Of a stretch of 50,748 bases of DNA, positions 7,335 to 15,085 are shown one piece after another. A program made the translations under genes and the position numbers. Below the pieces are notes generated by a model. That model was not told where the DNA came from. It was given only the letters and a program-made list of their open reading frames with translations, and searched no databases. Within the stretch, counting starts at the first letter, position 1; each line of letters begins with the position of its first letter. Source of the DNA: Kandleria vitulina DSM 20405 (GTDB lineage: Bacteria; Bacillota_I; Bacilli_A; Erysipelotrichales; Coprobacillaceae); contig NZ_JNKN01000013.1 of NCBI RefSeq assembly GCF_000702065.1, forward strand, positions 1 through 50,748, in the 5' to 3' direction.

Positions 7335-7362
7335 TAAAAAGAAGACCGTGGTTGATCTTCTT
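7335..7362 (-). terminator. Terminator of the DUF2971 gene
   Basis: AAGAAGA / TCTTCTT (7339-7345, 7356-7362) with a T-run on the minus strand, just after the DUF2971 stop codon. It differs from the 5771-5798 terminator by a single loop base. Confidence 0.85.
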
Positions 7363-7365
7363 ATA

Positions 7366-8043
7366 TTAAATAATTTTATATCTTCTTAATTCATCTTCAA
7401 AACTAAATTCATTATCTTGCTCAAAGGCATATTTAGAACTCTCTTTAATTTTAAATTTGCCAACTTTAATCTTTCTTGAATGATTTTGATTATAATCATA
7501 GATTACTTTTAATACTTGTTTATAGTTATCTTCTTTGAATGTCTCACATCCAAAGAAGATGCTTTGAACTTTTATTTTATAGAAAACCAGATTGTCTATT
7601 ATTTCCCATTGATTAGAGTCATGTTCTTCTAAATCAAATACTGCTCTTATTTCATTTTCATACTGCCACTTTTTATCTTTATGATAAAGTCTTTCATAAT
7701 CAGAAGAAATCTTGTCATAGCCAATCTTGTTTTCATAATTGACTTTTCTTAATAGATTAGATGATTCAAAAGTAGAATCATAATCTTCTGGTAATACAAA
7801 ATGAATCATGCATCCTCTATGTCCATCCGCATAATGTCCCCACATAAGTTTTGAGTTTCTACTGAAGGAAAAACAGGCAATACGATATCTTCCTTTCCCA
7901 TGTTCATCTATTCTTTCCCATTCAAATGGATCATTTAGTAGTTCACAAGGACAAGCATATACACCATGATCAAGGATGCATTTGAAGTTATTGATATTTT
8001 TCAAATTTGTATACTTATAAATTGATGATCTTTTACTAGCCAT
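7366..8043 (-). CDS. DUF2971 domain protein
   Basis: This 225-residue cytoplasmic protein carries the DUF2971 signature: YKYTNLKNINNF at the N-terminus, ELLNDPFEWE (about 40-50), IACFSFSRNSKLMWGHYADG (about 62-81) and GCMIHF. DUF2971 proteins are widespread in accessory and phage-defence neighbourhoods, but no enzymatic activity is established. An ATG at 8043 is chosen because AAAGGAGCACT precedes it; an ATG 21 bases upstream lacks such a site. The gene has its own terminator and is followed by the array that serves the COG2865-like gene, so the two may be independently controlled parts of one cassette. Confidence 0.8.
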   Translation of the reverse strand: MASKRSSIYKYTNLKNINNFKCILDHGVYACPCELLNDPFEWERIDEHGKGRYRIACFSFSRNSKLMWGHYADGHRGCMIHFVLPEDYDSTFESSNLLRKVNYENKIGYDKISSDYERLYHKDKKWQYENEIRAVFDLEEHDSNQWEIIDNLVFYKIKVQSIFFGCETFKEDNYKQVLKVIYDYNQNHSRKIKVGKFKIKESSKYAFEQDNEFSFEDELRRYKII

Positions 8044-8101
8044 AGTGCTCCTTTCTAATTTCAATATAATATTAATATGAATTAATAAAGAGAGTCAAAT
8101 T

Positions 8102-8132
8102 AAAAAAGCTAAATCTCAATTTAGCTTTTTAA
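8102..8132 (-). terminator. Terminator of the Opu transporter operon
   Basis: AAAAGCTAAAT / ATTTAGCTTTT with a four-base loop overlaps the stop codon of the last permease gene and continues into T residues on the minus strand. Confidence 0.88.
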
Positions 8133-8753
8133 TCCAAAATTCTTCTTGAGATTATTTTCAATAATCTCAAAGATACGACCAATACTTATTGATAAAATAA
8201 TAACCAAGATAGTTCCACCTACAACTTTTGCCTGGTTCATTTGTCTTAATCCTTCAAATAGTAGTCTGCCAAGACCACCAGCTCCAATTCCTGCCGCAAT
8301 GGTACCGATACTTATTGTGGAGATAGTGGCTAAACGTATTCCACCAAAGATAATAGGTAAAGCCAAAGGGAACTGCACTTTATAGAGTATCTGAAAATCT
8401 GTCATGCCCATTCCTTTTGCGGCTTCAATAATATGAGAATCAACTTGATCTAATCCAGCGATATTGGTACGTACAAGAATATACTGATTATATATCACAA
8501 GTACAATAACCGCTGTTTCTAATCCTAGACCAGTAAAAGGAATAAGCATCGCAAACAATGCTAAACTTGGAATAGAATACAGTCCACTAAATATTCCATT
8601 AACGATAATCTGAACTCGTTTGTATTTTCTTATTAATAATGTAATAAGCAATGAAATAATAATAGAAATGAATACTGTAATAACAGTAAGCTGAAGATGT
8701 TCTACTAATCCCACCATGAACTTATCATAATGTTCTATCCAATATTTAATCAT
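8121..8753 (-). CDS. Osmoprotectant ABC transporter permease (OpuCD/OpuBD-like)
   Basis: This 210-residue integral membrane permease of the betaine/carnitine/choline (OTCN) family has about five membrane helices. The cytoplasmic EAA loop that contacts the ATPase is IIEAAKGMGMTDFQILYKVQ (about 115-134), followed by FPLALPIIFGG. It is the last gene of the operon; its ATG at 8753 overlaps the end of the ATPase gene by eight bases, so translation is coupled. It would pair with the second permease at 9477-10097 as a heterodimer. Length is normal. Confidence 0.9.
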   Translation of the reverse strand: MIKYWIEHYDKFMVGLVEHLQLTVITVFISIIISLLITLLIRKYKRVQIIVNGIFSGLYSIPSLALFAMLIPFTGLGLETAVIVLVIYNQYILVRTNIAGLDQVDSHIIEAAKGMGMTDFQILYKVQFPLALPIIFGGIRLATISTISIGTIAAGIGAGGLGRLLFEGLRQMNQAKVVGGTILVIILSISIGRIFEIIENNLKKNFGLKS

Positions 8754-9474
8754 AAGCTACTCCTAATAGTTTTTTTACAAAAGGAGTAGCAGGATGTGCT
8801 TTTATATGATCTGGTGTATCAAATTGCTCAACTCTTCCTTTATCCATAATTATCACTTTATCTCCAAGCTTAAATGCTTCATTGAGATCATGAGTTACAA
8901 ATATAAATATTTTATTTCCATTTTTATGGATTCTTATCAATTCATCTTGAAGATGTTCTCTTGTAATAGCATCAATTGCGCCAAAAGGTTCATCAAGCAA
9001 TACAATATGAGGATCAGCAGCCAAGGCTCTTACAAGACCAACTCTTTGTTGCTGGCCACCAGAAAGTTCTCTTGGGTATCTGTTTTTATATTCTTTAGGA
9101 AGATCTATCATTTCTAAAAGCTCATCTACTCGCTTATTGATTCTATCCTTTTCCCACTTTAACAATTCAGGAATTGTCGCAATATTTTCAGCAATGGTCA
9201 TATGAGGAAAGAGTCCTACTTGTTGAATAACATAACCAATGGTACGACGAAGTGCGACACCATCTACATCATTGATGTTCTTATGATCAATAATTATTTC
9301 TCCTGAATCAATATCATGCAGCTTATTAATTGCCTTAATAAGCGTTGTCTTGCCACATCCTGATGTACCTAGAACAGTAATAAGTTCTCCATCATTGATT
9401 GTTAAATTAATATGGTCCAATGCCGGATAAGAGCTATTTTCATATTTTTTATAAACATCTTTTATTTCAATCAT
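8746..9474 (-). CDS. Osmoprotectant ABC transporter ATP-binding protein, no CBS domains
   Basis: This 242-residue ABC ATPase powers the Opu importer. Walker A is GTSGCGKTTL (about 33-42), the signature LSGGQQQRVGLVRAL (about 138-152), Walker B IVLLDEPFGAID (about 158-169) and the switch His VTHD (about 193-196). Typical OpuCA/OpuBA proteins extend to 370 or more residues with tandem CBS domains that sense ionic strength. This one ends near residue 242 without them, so gating must differ. The gene begins 2 bases after the permease at 9477-10097. Confidence 0.93.
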   Translation of the reverse strand: MIEIKDVYKKYENSSYPALDHINLTINDGELITVLGTSGCGKTTLIKAINKLHDIDSGEIIIDHKNINDVDGVALRRTIGYVIQQVGLFPHMTIAENIATIPELLKWEKDRINKRVDELLEMIDLPKEYKNRYPRELSGGQQQRVGLVRALAADPHIVLLDEPFGAIDAITREHLQDELIRIHKNGNKIFIFVTHDLNEAFKLGDKVIIMDKGRVEQFDTPDHIKAHPATPFVKKLLGVAYD

Positions 9475-9476
9475 GT

Positions 9477-10097
9477 CTATACCTCATACTTTCTTAGAAA
9501 TCTTCTTATCCCCGTCAGCATTAACATGGCCATAAGGGATATTGCAGAAACACTTAATCCACCAATCCAAAGATAATCAAATCTCATTAATCCTACTCCT
9601 GACATGATCAGTTCACCTAGACCTCCTGCCCCAATGTAGGCAGCTAAGGTAGTGCTGGCAATGACTTCAGTTGTCGTAATCTGTATCCCATTAAAGATTA
9701 CTGGTAAAGCCAAAGGAAAAACAATCTTTCTAAATAACGTACGCTTATCATATCCCATACCTAAAGCCGCCTCCACAACATATTCTGGAACATTATTGAT
9801 CCCTTTGATTGTATTAAGAAGCACCGGTGGTATTCCTAATAATACCAGTGCAACAAGAGTTGGCATTAGCCCCGTTCCAAGGTAGGGAACCAAGAAAATA
9901 AGCACAGCCAATGAAGGAATAATTCGTAAATTGGAAGCAAGAAAAAGCAATATTTTTTCAGTTTTATTAAATCTTGTCGCAACAATGCCAAGTACGATTC
10001 CAATAATAATAGATACGATAATCGCAAGAAGACTAATTTGAAGATGCTCAATCACTAAACGAATATATTCACCTCCATACTGCGTAAAATATTCCAT
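9477..10097 (-). CDS. Osmoprotectant ABC transporter permease (OpuCB/OpuBB-like)
   Basis: This is a 206-residue membrane permease paralogous to the one at 8121-8753. The coupling loop is VVEAALGMGYDKRTLFRKIV followed by FPLALPVIFNGIQ (about 107-139), and GAGGLGELIMSG follows near the C-terminus. It has about five or six membrane helices. It lies 11 bases after the binding-protein gene and 2 bases before the ATPase, in the middle of a tightly packed operon. Confidence 0.9.
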   Translation of the reverse strand: MEYFTQYGGEYIRLVIEHLQISLLAIIVSIIIGIVLGIVATRFNKTEKILLFLASNLRIIPSLAVLIFLVPYLGTGLMPTLVALVLLGIPPVLLNTIKGINNVPEYVVEAALGMGYDKRTLFRKIVFPLALPVIFNGIQITTTEVIASTTLAAYIGAGGLGELIMSGVGLMRFDYLWIGGLSVSAISLMAMLMLTGIRRFLRKYEV

Positions 10098-10108
10098 AGT
10101 ACCATCTC

Positions 10109-10984
10109 CTATTTTAATGATTCATAATATTCTTTTGCGACATCCTGATAATCCTGTTTATCAATATCAACTTTTTTATTGAGAGTCTGTAGATCCTTTG
10201 TCGTTAATTTCTTATTGATAGGATCTAATATAGACGCAATCTTAGGATATTTTTTTAAGATATCACTTCTTACAATCGGTGCAACATTATAATCTGGCCA
10301 GAAATGCTTATCATCTTCTAGTAGTACATATTTAGAACTTGTAAGCTGTCCTTCTGATGTATATGCTGGAATGACATCACCTTTATCTTCATCAAGAAGA
10401 GAATACTTTAATGCATTGTCATAAACCTTGATTGATTTAAATTTAAATTCTCCATACACCTTAGTTAATCCAGGAATTCCATCTGCTCTTTTATCAAATT
10501 CTCCTTGAGAAATAACTCTTAGTTTTGATGCATGTTTCTGTAAATCACTAATTGTCTTAATACCATATTTCTTACTTACCTTACTTGAAACCGCAAGCCC
10601 ATTGCTGTCTTGTGCAGGTGACTTGGTAAGCCATTCTAATTTATATTTTTTCTTATATTCTTCTTTTACAATCTTGTAAATTTCATCCCCAGATACTGTT
10701 TCGGTATACCCCAATATTGAAATATATGCGGTTCCTGTATATCCAGGATAGAGATCAATCTTATTATTGACAATGGATGTGTGTACAGCACTTGATGAAA
10801 TATCAAATTGACGATTCACCTTAAATCCAGCATCTTCCAATGCTAAAGAATAGATTTCTGCCAATACTTCATTTTCTGTAAAGTTCTTACTGCCAACTCT
10901 GATGACTGGCTTATTAGATGAAGAACATCCTACCAGTAACGTTATTGATAAAACTGTAAGCATTAATGTCTTAATTATTTTCAT
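10109..10984 (-). CDS. Glycine betaine/carnitine/choline-binding lipoprotein (OpuBC/OsmF-like)
   Basis: This is the extracytoplasmic substrate-binding lipoprotein of the Opu-type importer, about 291 residues. The N-terminus MKIIKTLMLTVLSITLLVGC is a lipoprotein signal with the lipobox Cys at residue 20. Family motifs are VIRVGSKNFTENEVLAEIYS, then KIDLYPGYTGTAY and SSKYVLLEDDKHFWP. The start at 10984 is preferred: GGGAGGA lies eight bases before it, while an ATG six bases earlier is too close and longer forms lack a signal peptide. The gene overlaps the end of the oxidoreductase gene by 14 bases. The ligand is probably a quaternary ammonium osmolyte but cannot be fixed from sequence. Confidence 0.9.
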   Translation of the reverse strand: MKIIKTLMLTVLSITLLVGCSSSNKPVIRVGSKNFTENEVLAEIYSLALEDAGFKVNRQFDISSSAVHTSIVNNKIDLYPGYTGTAYISILGYTETVSGDEIYKIVKEEYKKKYKLEWLTKSPAQDSNGLAVSSKVSKKYGIKTISDLQKHASKLRVISQGEFDKRADGIPGLTKVYGEFKFKSIKVYDNALKYSLLDEDKGDVIPAYTSEGQLTSSKYVLLEDDKHFWPDYNVAPIVRSDILKKYPKIASILDPINKKLTTKDLQTLNKKVDIDKQDYQDVAKEYYESLK

Positions 10985-11939
10985 ATTCATTTCCTCCCAT
11001 GACCACAACTTTTCCAAAACTATTTGATGATTCCAAATACCTATGTGCTTCTACAATCGTATCAAGTGTAAAGATCTTTTCTGGCTTCACATTGATATGA
11101 TTGTTTTCAATATAAGCAAATAGATCATTCATCTCTTTCTCATTACGATCAGCACTTAATGCGGTCGTAAGATATACTGATCCGGGCATATCTACCAATG
11201 GTTCAAAATCAAATGACCATTGATTTCCAAGCAATCCAGTTACACAGATAATTCCTGATTTATTTATATGCTTGAATGTATTCTTGAGTGCAGCTGGTCC
11301 GACAAGATCAAGAATCTTATCATATTTCTTGCTTGTCTGAAGTTCATTTTGATAATCGATGATAACCTCATCAAATCCTGATTCAAGCAATAATTCCATC
11401 TTCTCAATATTTCTGGTTGTTCCAGTTACATGAATGTGCGGATACTTCCCTTTAAGCAACTTGAGAAATGCAAAACCTACACCGCTTGTTGCGGCTCTCA
11501 CAAGTACACTATCTACTTCATTGATTTTCAAATTCATCAAAGAAAGATAAGCCGTATAGTACGTTTCAGGTACAGCAGCAATCTCTTCCCAGGAAAGATT
11601 GCTTTCAATAGGATAAATCTGTTCATTAGGAAGAAGACAGTATTCAGCATAGCTGCCATCAAATGCTCTTCCCATTTCGCCCATAAGTGATACAACTTTT
11701 TGTCCCTTCACAAGTGTAGGGGATGTAGATTCCTCTACAACGCCTACACATTCAATACCTAATATTCTTGGAAACTTTACACTTGGTGATTCTCCTTTTC
11801 TTGTAAAGATTTCCGAATGATTGATGCCACGTCCTATTACTTTAATAAGTGACCACCCCTCTTTTACATCAGGACGGGCTACTTCCTGAATCAACAACTT
11901 CTCAGGTCCCCCTGCTTCATAGATGACTGCTGCTTTCAT
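10971..11939 (-). CDS. Quinone oxidoreductase-like zinc-free medium-chain dehydrogenase
   Basis: This 322-residue NAD(P)H-dependent medium-chain dehydrogenase/reductase starts MKAAVIYEAGGPEKLLIQEV. It has the catalytic-domain segment IGRGINHSEIFTRKGESP and FPRILGIECVGVVEE, and a Rossmann domain with VLVRAATSGVGFAFLKLL (about 145-162). The structural zinc cysteines of classical alcohol dehydrogenases are absent, which fits the quinone reductase branch. ATG 11939 follows AGGAGGATAGAT; an upstream in-frame start is not supported. It sits between the PNPOx-like gene and the Opu genes in one operon. Reduction of quinones or enals is plausible; substrate unknown. Confidence 0.87.
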   Translation of the reverse strand: MKAAVIYEAGGPEKLLIQEVARPDVKEGWSLIKVIGRGINHSEIFTRKGESPSVKFPRILGIECVGVVEESTSPTLVKGQKVVSLMGEMGRAFDGSYAEYCLLPNEQIYPIESNLSWEEIAAVPETYYTAYLSLMNLKINEVDSVLVRAATSGVGFAFLKLLKGKYPHIHVTGTTRNIEKMELLLESGFDEVIIDYQNELQTSKKYDKILDLVGPAALKNTFKHINKSGIICVTGLLGNQWSFDFEPLVDMPGSVYLTTALSADRNEKEMNDLFAYIENNHINVKPEKIFTLDTIVEAHRYLESSNSFGKVVVMGGNEYENN

Positions 11940-11952
11940 ATCTATCCTCCTG

Positions 11953-12366
11953 TTATAAATCAAAACTTACATTATTTTGATCATTGAGATTGCTAATACT
12001 GACATGAACATCATCTAAAGTAAATGGCATCACAAGTTCTCGTATATGATCATACTTCTGCGATAATATTTCACTATGATCAAATAATTTATCCCTTAAA
12101 TACACTTCATTCACAAATCTCACTTTGCCGCTTATTCGAATCCATTCTAGATCTTTTCTTGATGCGACAGTTATTTCACAATAGGGATTAACACTTAATT
12201 CCTTATAAGTTTCACTTCCCCTGATAACATCAAAATAAAGCTTTCCATTTTCTTCAAACTTAAATTCAAAAGCCTTTACTTTTGGTTTTCCATCTAGTCC
12301 AATAACACCCAAGTACTGCATAGGATATTTCTTTAACATCTGAACTGTTCTTTTTAATTTATCCAT
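11953..12366 (-). CDS. Pyridoxamine 5'-phosphate oxidase-like FMN protein
   Basis: This 137-residue split-barrel protein of the PNPOx-like family starts MDKLKRTVQMLKKYPMQYLG at ATG 12366; AGAGAGAAAG precedes it, whereas the ATG 18 bases upstream has no clear site. Typical features are GVIGLDGKPKVKAFEFKFEE, LYFDVIRGSETYKEL and NPYCEITVASRKDLEWIRIS. Small members of this family usually bind flavin and are not true pyridoxine oxidases. It is the first gene of the operon with the quinone oxidoreductase and Opu transporter, and faces the LysR gene. Confidence 0.82.
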   Translation of the reverse strand: MDKLKRTVQMLKKYPMQYLGVIGLDGKPKVKAFEFKFEENGKLYFDVIRGSETYKELSVNPYCEITVASRKDLEWIRISGKVRFVNEVYLRDKLFDHSEILSQKYDHIRELVMPFTLDDVHVSISNLNDQNNVSFDL

Positions 12367-12394
12367 ATTCTTTCTCTCTTTCATTTACATGATA

Positions 12395-12416
12395 TTTCAA
12401 TTTTCCTTCATTGAGA
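12395..12416. promoter_or_regulatory. Putative LysR operator in the divergent intergenic region
   Basis: TTTCAAT (12395-12401) and ATTGAGA (12410-12416) form an inverted repeat with an 8-base centre in the 93-base gap between the two divergent genes. Its size and A/T-rich half-sites suit a LysR-type recognition site controlling both directions. No binding data exist. Confidence 0.5.
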
Positions 12417-12459
12417 AATGAATATATGTTATCTTTAATAACAGAAAGGAATAAATAAA

Positions 12460-13350
12460 ATGAATACAAATCAACTGGAATGTTTTATCACTCTATCTTC
12501 TACATTAAACTATGCAAGATGTGCGGAAGAATTACATCTTACTCAACCTGCTGTTTCTAAGCAGATTAAATCTCTTGAAAAAGAACTTGGCTGTGAGTTG
12601 TTCTATAGAACTACGCGTTCTGTAGAACTTAGTGAAATAGGTAATCAATTTCTTCCTGAAGCAAAAAGTATGCTTGATACTTATTACCATTCTAAAGAAT
12701 GGATCAATAATTATAAGATCAATGAATATCATTCATTCAAGATTGGATATACTGATCCCCAATCTATAAAGATGATTACTCAAGCTCTTTCAGATATGTA
12801 TATTGGAGATGCTACTCTTTCTCCTAAGCTTGTCTATAATCAGACTAATACAAATTTACAGGCCTTAAGCAATCATTTTTTAGATGTTGTAGTATGCATG
12901 AAAGATGCATTATTCAAAGATTCTCATATTAGTTTTGAACCTATTCATCATGATGGATTTGTTTTTATCATTTCAAAAGAGCATGATGCTTATCATACTT
13001 TTAAAGATTTAAAGGCAGTACATACATCTGATTTATTTCCTATTGAACAAGTTATCGCTCTTCCACCATATCTACTGAAATCTTATTTTTCTAGAGGAAG
13101 GACTTTATTGCCCGTTAACAATAAGTTAAATAATATCATCTGTGAAAATGTCAATGAGGCATATGGACTTGTCAAAGCGGGATATGGCTTTGCCCTTGTT
13201 CCTGAATCTCAAGTCGTTGAAGACGAAGGAATCTTAACTCTTCCTTGGCTGGAAACACCAAGAAATGATTTTGGTATTTACTATTTTAATGGGGCAGATT
13301 TATCTCTTACTAAAGAGTTCATTAAAGCTGTAAAAGATTATTATAAATAA
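12460..13350 (+). CDS. LysR family transcriptional regulator
   Basis: This 296-residue regulator has an N-terminal winged helix (1-60, MNTNQLECFITLSSTLNYAR and LHLTQPAVSKQIKSLEKELG, then FYRTTRSVELSEIG) and a two-lobed effector domain (about 90-296, with FKIGYTDPQSIKMI and VNEAYGLVKAGYGFALVPES). It is transcribed away from the PNPOx-QOR-Opu operon, the usual arrangement for a LysR protein and its target. AGAAAGGA precedes the start. The inducer cannot be inferred; oxidative or osmotic signals fit the neighbours. Confidence 0.92.
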   Translation: MNTNQLECFITLSSTLNYARCAEELHLTQPAVSKQIKSLEKELGCELFYRTTRSVELSEIGNQFLPEAKSMLDTYYHSKEWINNYKINEYHSFKIGYTDPQSIKMITQALSDMYIGDATLSPKLVYNQTNTNLQALSNHFLDVVVCMKDALFKDSHISFEPIHHDGFVFIISKEHDAYHTFKDLKAVHTSDLFPIEQVIALPPYLLKSYFSRGRTLLPVNNKLNNIICENVNEAYGLVKAGYGFALVPESQVVEDEGILTLPWLETPRNDFGIYYFNGADLSLTKEFIKAVKDYYK

Positions 13351-13439
13351 TATTTACCTATATTAACACAATAACAAAATTTGTAAGTAATTCCTACTAA
13401 ACTGCTCATATAAAAAGTGGAAAGCAAAGGTATCATACC

Positions 13440-13506
13440 GGCTCTATAATAAAAGTGGGGGTAAATGATTTTTGAAATCATTTATCCCCACTCTTGAAAT
13501 TGAGCC
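13440..13506. repeat. Long palindrome between the LysR gene and the rfb operon
   Basis: A 17-bp arm (GTGGGGGTAAATGATTT, 13455-13471) is complementary to 13475-13491 with one G-T mismatch and a three-base loop. It is enclosed by an outer GGCTC/GAGCC pair with symmetric 10-base internal loops. There is no T-tract on either side, so it is not a standard terminator. It may be a small mobile repeat or a strong RNA hairpin. Confidence 0.75.
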
Positions 13507-13507
13507 C

Positions 13508-13546
13508 ATAAAAATAGAGATACGTTAAAACGCATCTCTATTTTAT
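13508..13546. terminator. Bidirectional terminator, LysR gene / rfb operon
   Basis: AAAATAGAGAT / ATCTCTATTTT (13511-13544) with an inner CG pair has T-rich tails on both strands. It lies between the convergent LysR and rfbC ends and can stop both. Confidence 0.85.
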
Positions 13547-13551
13547 ACTAC

Positions 13552-14160
13552 TTAAAACTTAAATGTCTCTTTCAATGGTAACCAAAGCTTATCTTTGTCA
13601 GAGAAGTTAAGTGGTGTACCGTCTTCTAAAGTATAACCTTCAGGATCAGCTGTTCCCTTATATTCTCCTTTAAGATGAGGCCATTCAATACCGATTTCAG
13701 GATCATTCCATGCAAGTCCACCTTCATCACCTGGATGATAGAAATCAGTAACCTTATAACAGAATTTAGCTTCATCAGATAATACTAAGAATCCATGTGC
13801 AAATCCTTCTGAGATATAGAACTGTTTATGATTATCTTCAGTTAATTCTACACCATACCATTTACCATATGTCTTAGAATCTGCTCTTAAGTCTACTGCT
13901 ACATCATAAACAGCACCCTTGATGACTCTTACTAGTTTACCTTGTGGGAACTGTTTCTGGAAATGTAACCCTCTTAGTACACCTTTTGTACTTGATGATT
14001 CATTATCCTGTACAAAGACCATATCTAATCCTGCTTCATGCATATCTCTCTGATTATATGTTTCAGTGAAATATCCTCTGTTATCTCCATGTACTGCTGG
14101 TGTGATAATATGTAAACCTTCAATGCCACCAACATTCTTTTCTACTTGAATCTGTCCCAT
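13552..14160 (-). CDS. rfbC: dTDP-4-dehydrorhamnose 3,5-epimerase
   Basis: RfbC/RmlC, 202 residues, epimerises dTDP-4-keto-6-deoxyglucose at C3 and C5, the third step to dTDP-L-rhamnose. Visible family features are GLHIITPAVHGDNRGYFTET, the catalytic-His segment STKGVLRGLHFQKQ, the strand KLVRVIKGAVYDVAVDLR and ISEGFAHGFLVLSDEA. It is slightly longer than the usual 180-190 residues through its C-terminal tail. It is the last gene of the rfbA-rfbB-rfbD-rfbC operon, one base after the rfbD stop and just ahead of the terminator at 13508-13546. Confidence 0.96.
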   Translation of the reverse strand: MGQIQVEKNVGGIEGLHIITPAVHGDNRGYFTETYNQRDMHEAGLDMVFVQDNESSSTKGVLRGLHFQKQFPQGKLVRVIKGAVYDVAVDLRADSKTYGKWYGVELTEDNHKQFYISEGFAHGFLVLSDEAKFCYKVTDFYHPGDEGGLAWNDPEIGIEWPHLKGEYKGTADPEGYTLEDGTPLNFSDKDKLWLPLKETFKF

Positions 14161-14161
14161 C

Positions 14162-15085
14162 TTATAGTTCCTCCATGTTTAGTTCTTTAAGGTATCTTGA
14201 TAAAGCATTCTGCCATGTTGGCAATGGAGTAAATCCATTCTTTACTAGTTTAGATTTATCTAATCTAGAATTGAATGGTCTTGCTGCTTTAGAAATACCA
14301 TATTCTTCTGTTGTCACAGGTAGAACTTTAGTAGAGTATCCTGCCTGTCTATAGATTTCTTTTGTAAATTCATACCATGAAATGAATCCACCTTCATTTG
14401 TAGCGTGATAGTAACCATACTTATCAGTTTCAATCATATCTACTAGTAATCTTGATAGATCCAATGTGTATGTAGGTGTACCAATCTGATCACTTACGAC
14501 AGTAACCTGATCATGTGTTTTTCCTACTCTTAACATTGTCTTAATGAAGTTGTTTCCATTTAATCCAAAGACCCATGCAATACGCACGATAAAGTATTTA
14601 TCTAACGTATTAGAGACAGCTTGTTCACCACCAAGCTTTGTTTCACCATATACTGATAATGGTGCATAATCTTTACAATCAGGATCCCAAGGTGTTTCAC
14701 CTTGTCCATTGAATACATAATCAGTAGAAATGTACACCATTTTTGCATCAATCTTCTTTGCGACATTTGCAATATTCTGTGTCCCTTCCACATTGATCTT
14801 ATGAACAAGCCCCTTCTTATCCTCATCCTCAGCCGCATCGACAGCAGTCCATGCTGCACAGTGAACAATCACATCAGGTTTCACCTTTGTGATTGTTTCT
14901 TCTACCGCTTTAGCGTCAGTAATATCTAAAGACACATAAGGCATTGTGGTTACAGGACTTCCGTCCTGTACACCACTGTATGTTTCTTTAAGGTCTGTAC
15001 CGATTCCTTCGTAGCCTCTTTTAGCGAGTTCGTTCATGACATCATGTCCGAGCTGTCCAGCTACGCCTGTAACGAATACTTTCAT
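14162..15085 (-). CDS. rfbD: dTDP-4-dehydrorhamnose reductase
   Basis: RfbD/RmlD, 307 residues, reduces dTDP-4-keto-rhamnose to dTDP-L-rhamnose with NAD(P)H. The N-terminal nucleotide-binding motif is TGVAGQLGHDVMNELAKRG, the Ser-Tyr-Lys catalytic set is in YISTDYVFNG and YGETKLGGEQ, and AARPFNSRLDKSKL near the C-terminus is a family hallmark. Its ATG overlaps the rfbB stop as TAATG, so translation is coupled. Confidence 0.96.
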   Translation of the reverse strand: MKVFVTGVAGQLGHDVMNELAKRGYEGIGTDLKETYSGVQDGSPVTTMPYVSLDITDAKAVEETITKVKPDVIVHCAAWTAVDAAEDEDKKGLVHKINVEGTQNIANVAKKIDAKMVYISTDYVFNGQGETPWDPDCKDYAPLSVYGETKLGGEQAVSNTLDKYFIVRIAWVFGLNGNNFIKTMLRVGKTHDQVTVVSDQIGTPTYTLDLSRLLVDMIETDKYGYYHATNEGGFISWYEFTKEIYRQAGYSTKVLPVTTEEYGISKAARPFNSRLDKSKLVKNGFTPLPTWQNALSRYLKELNMEEL

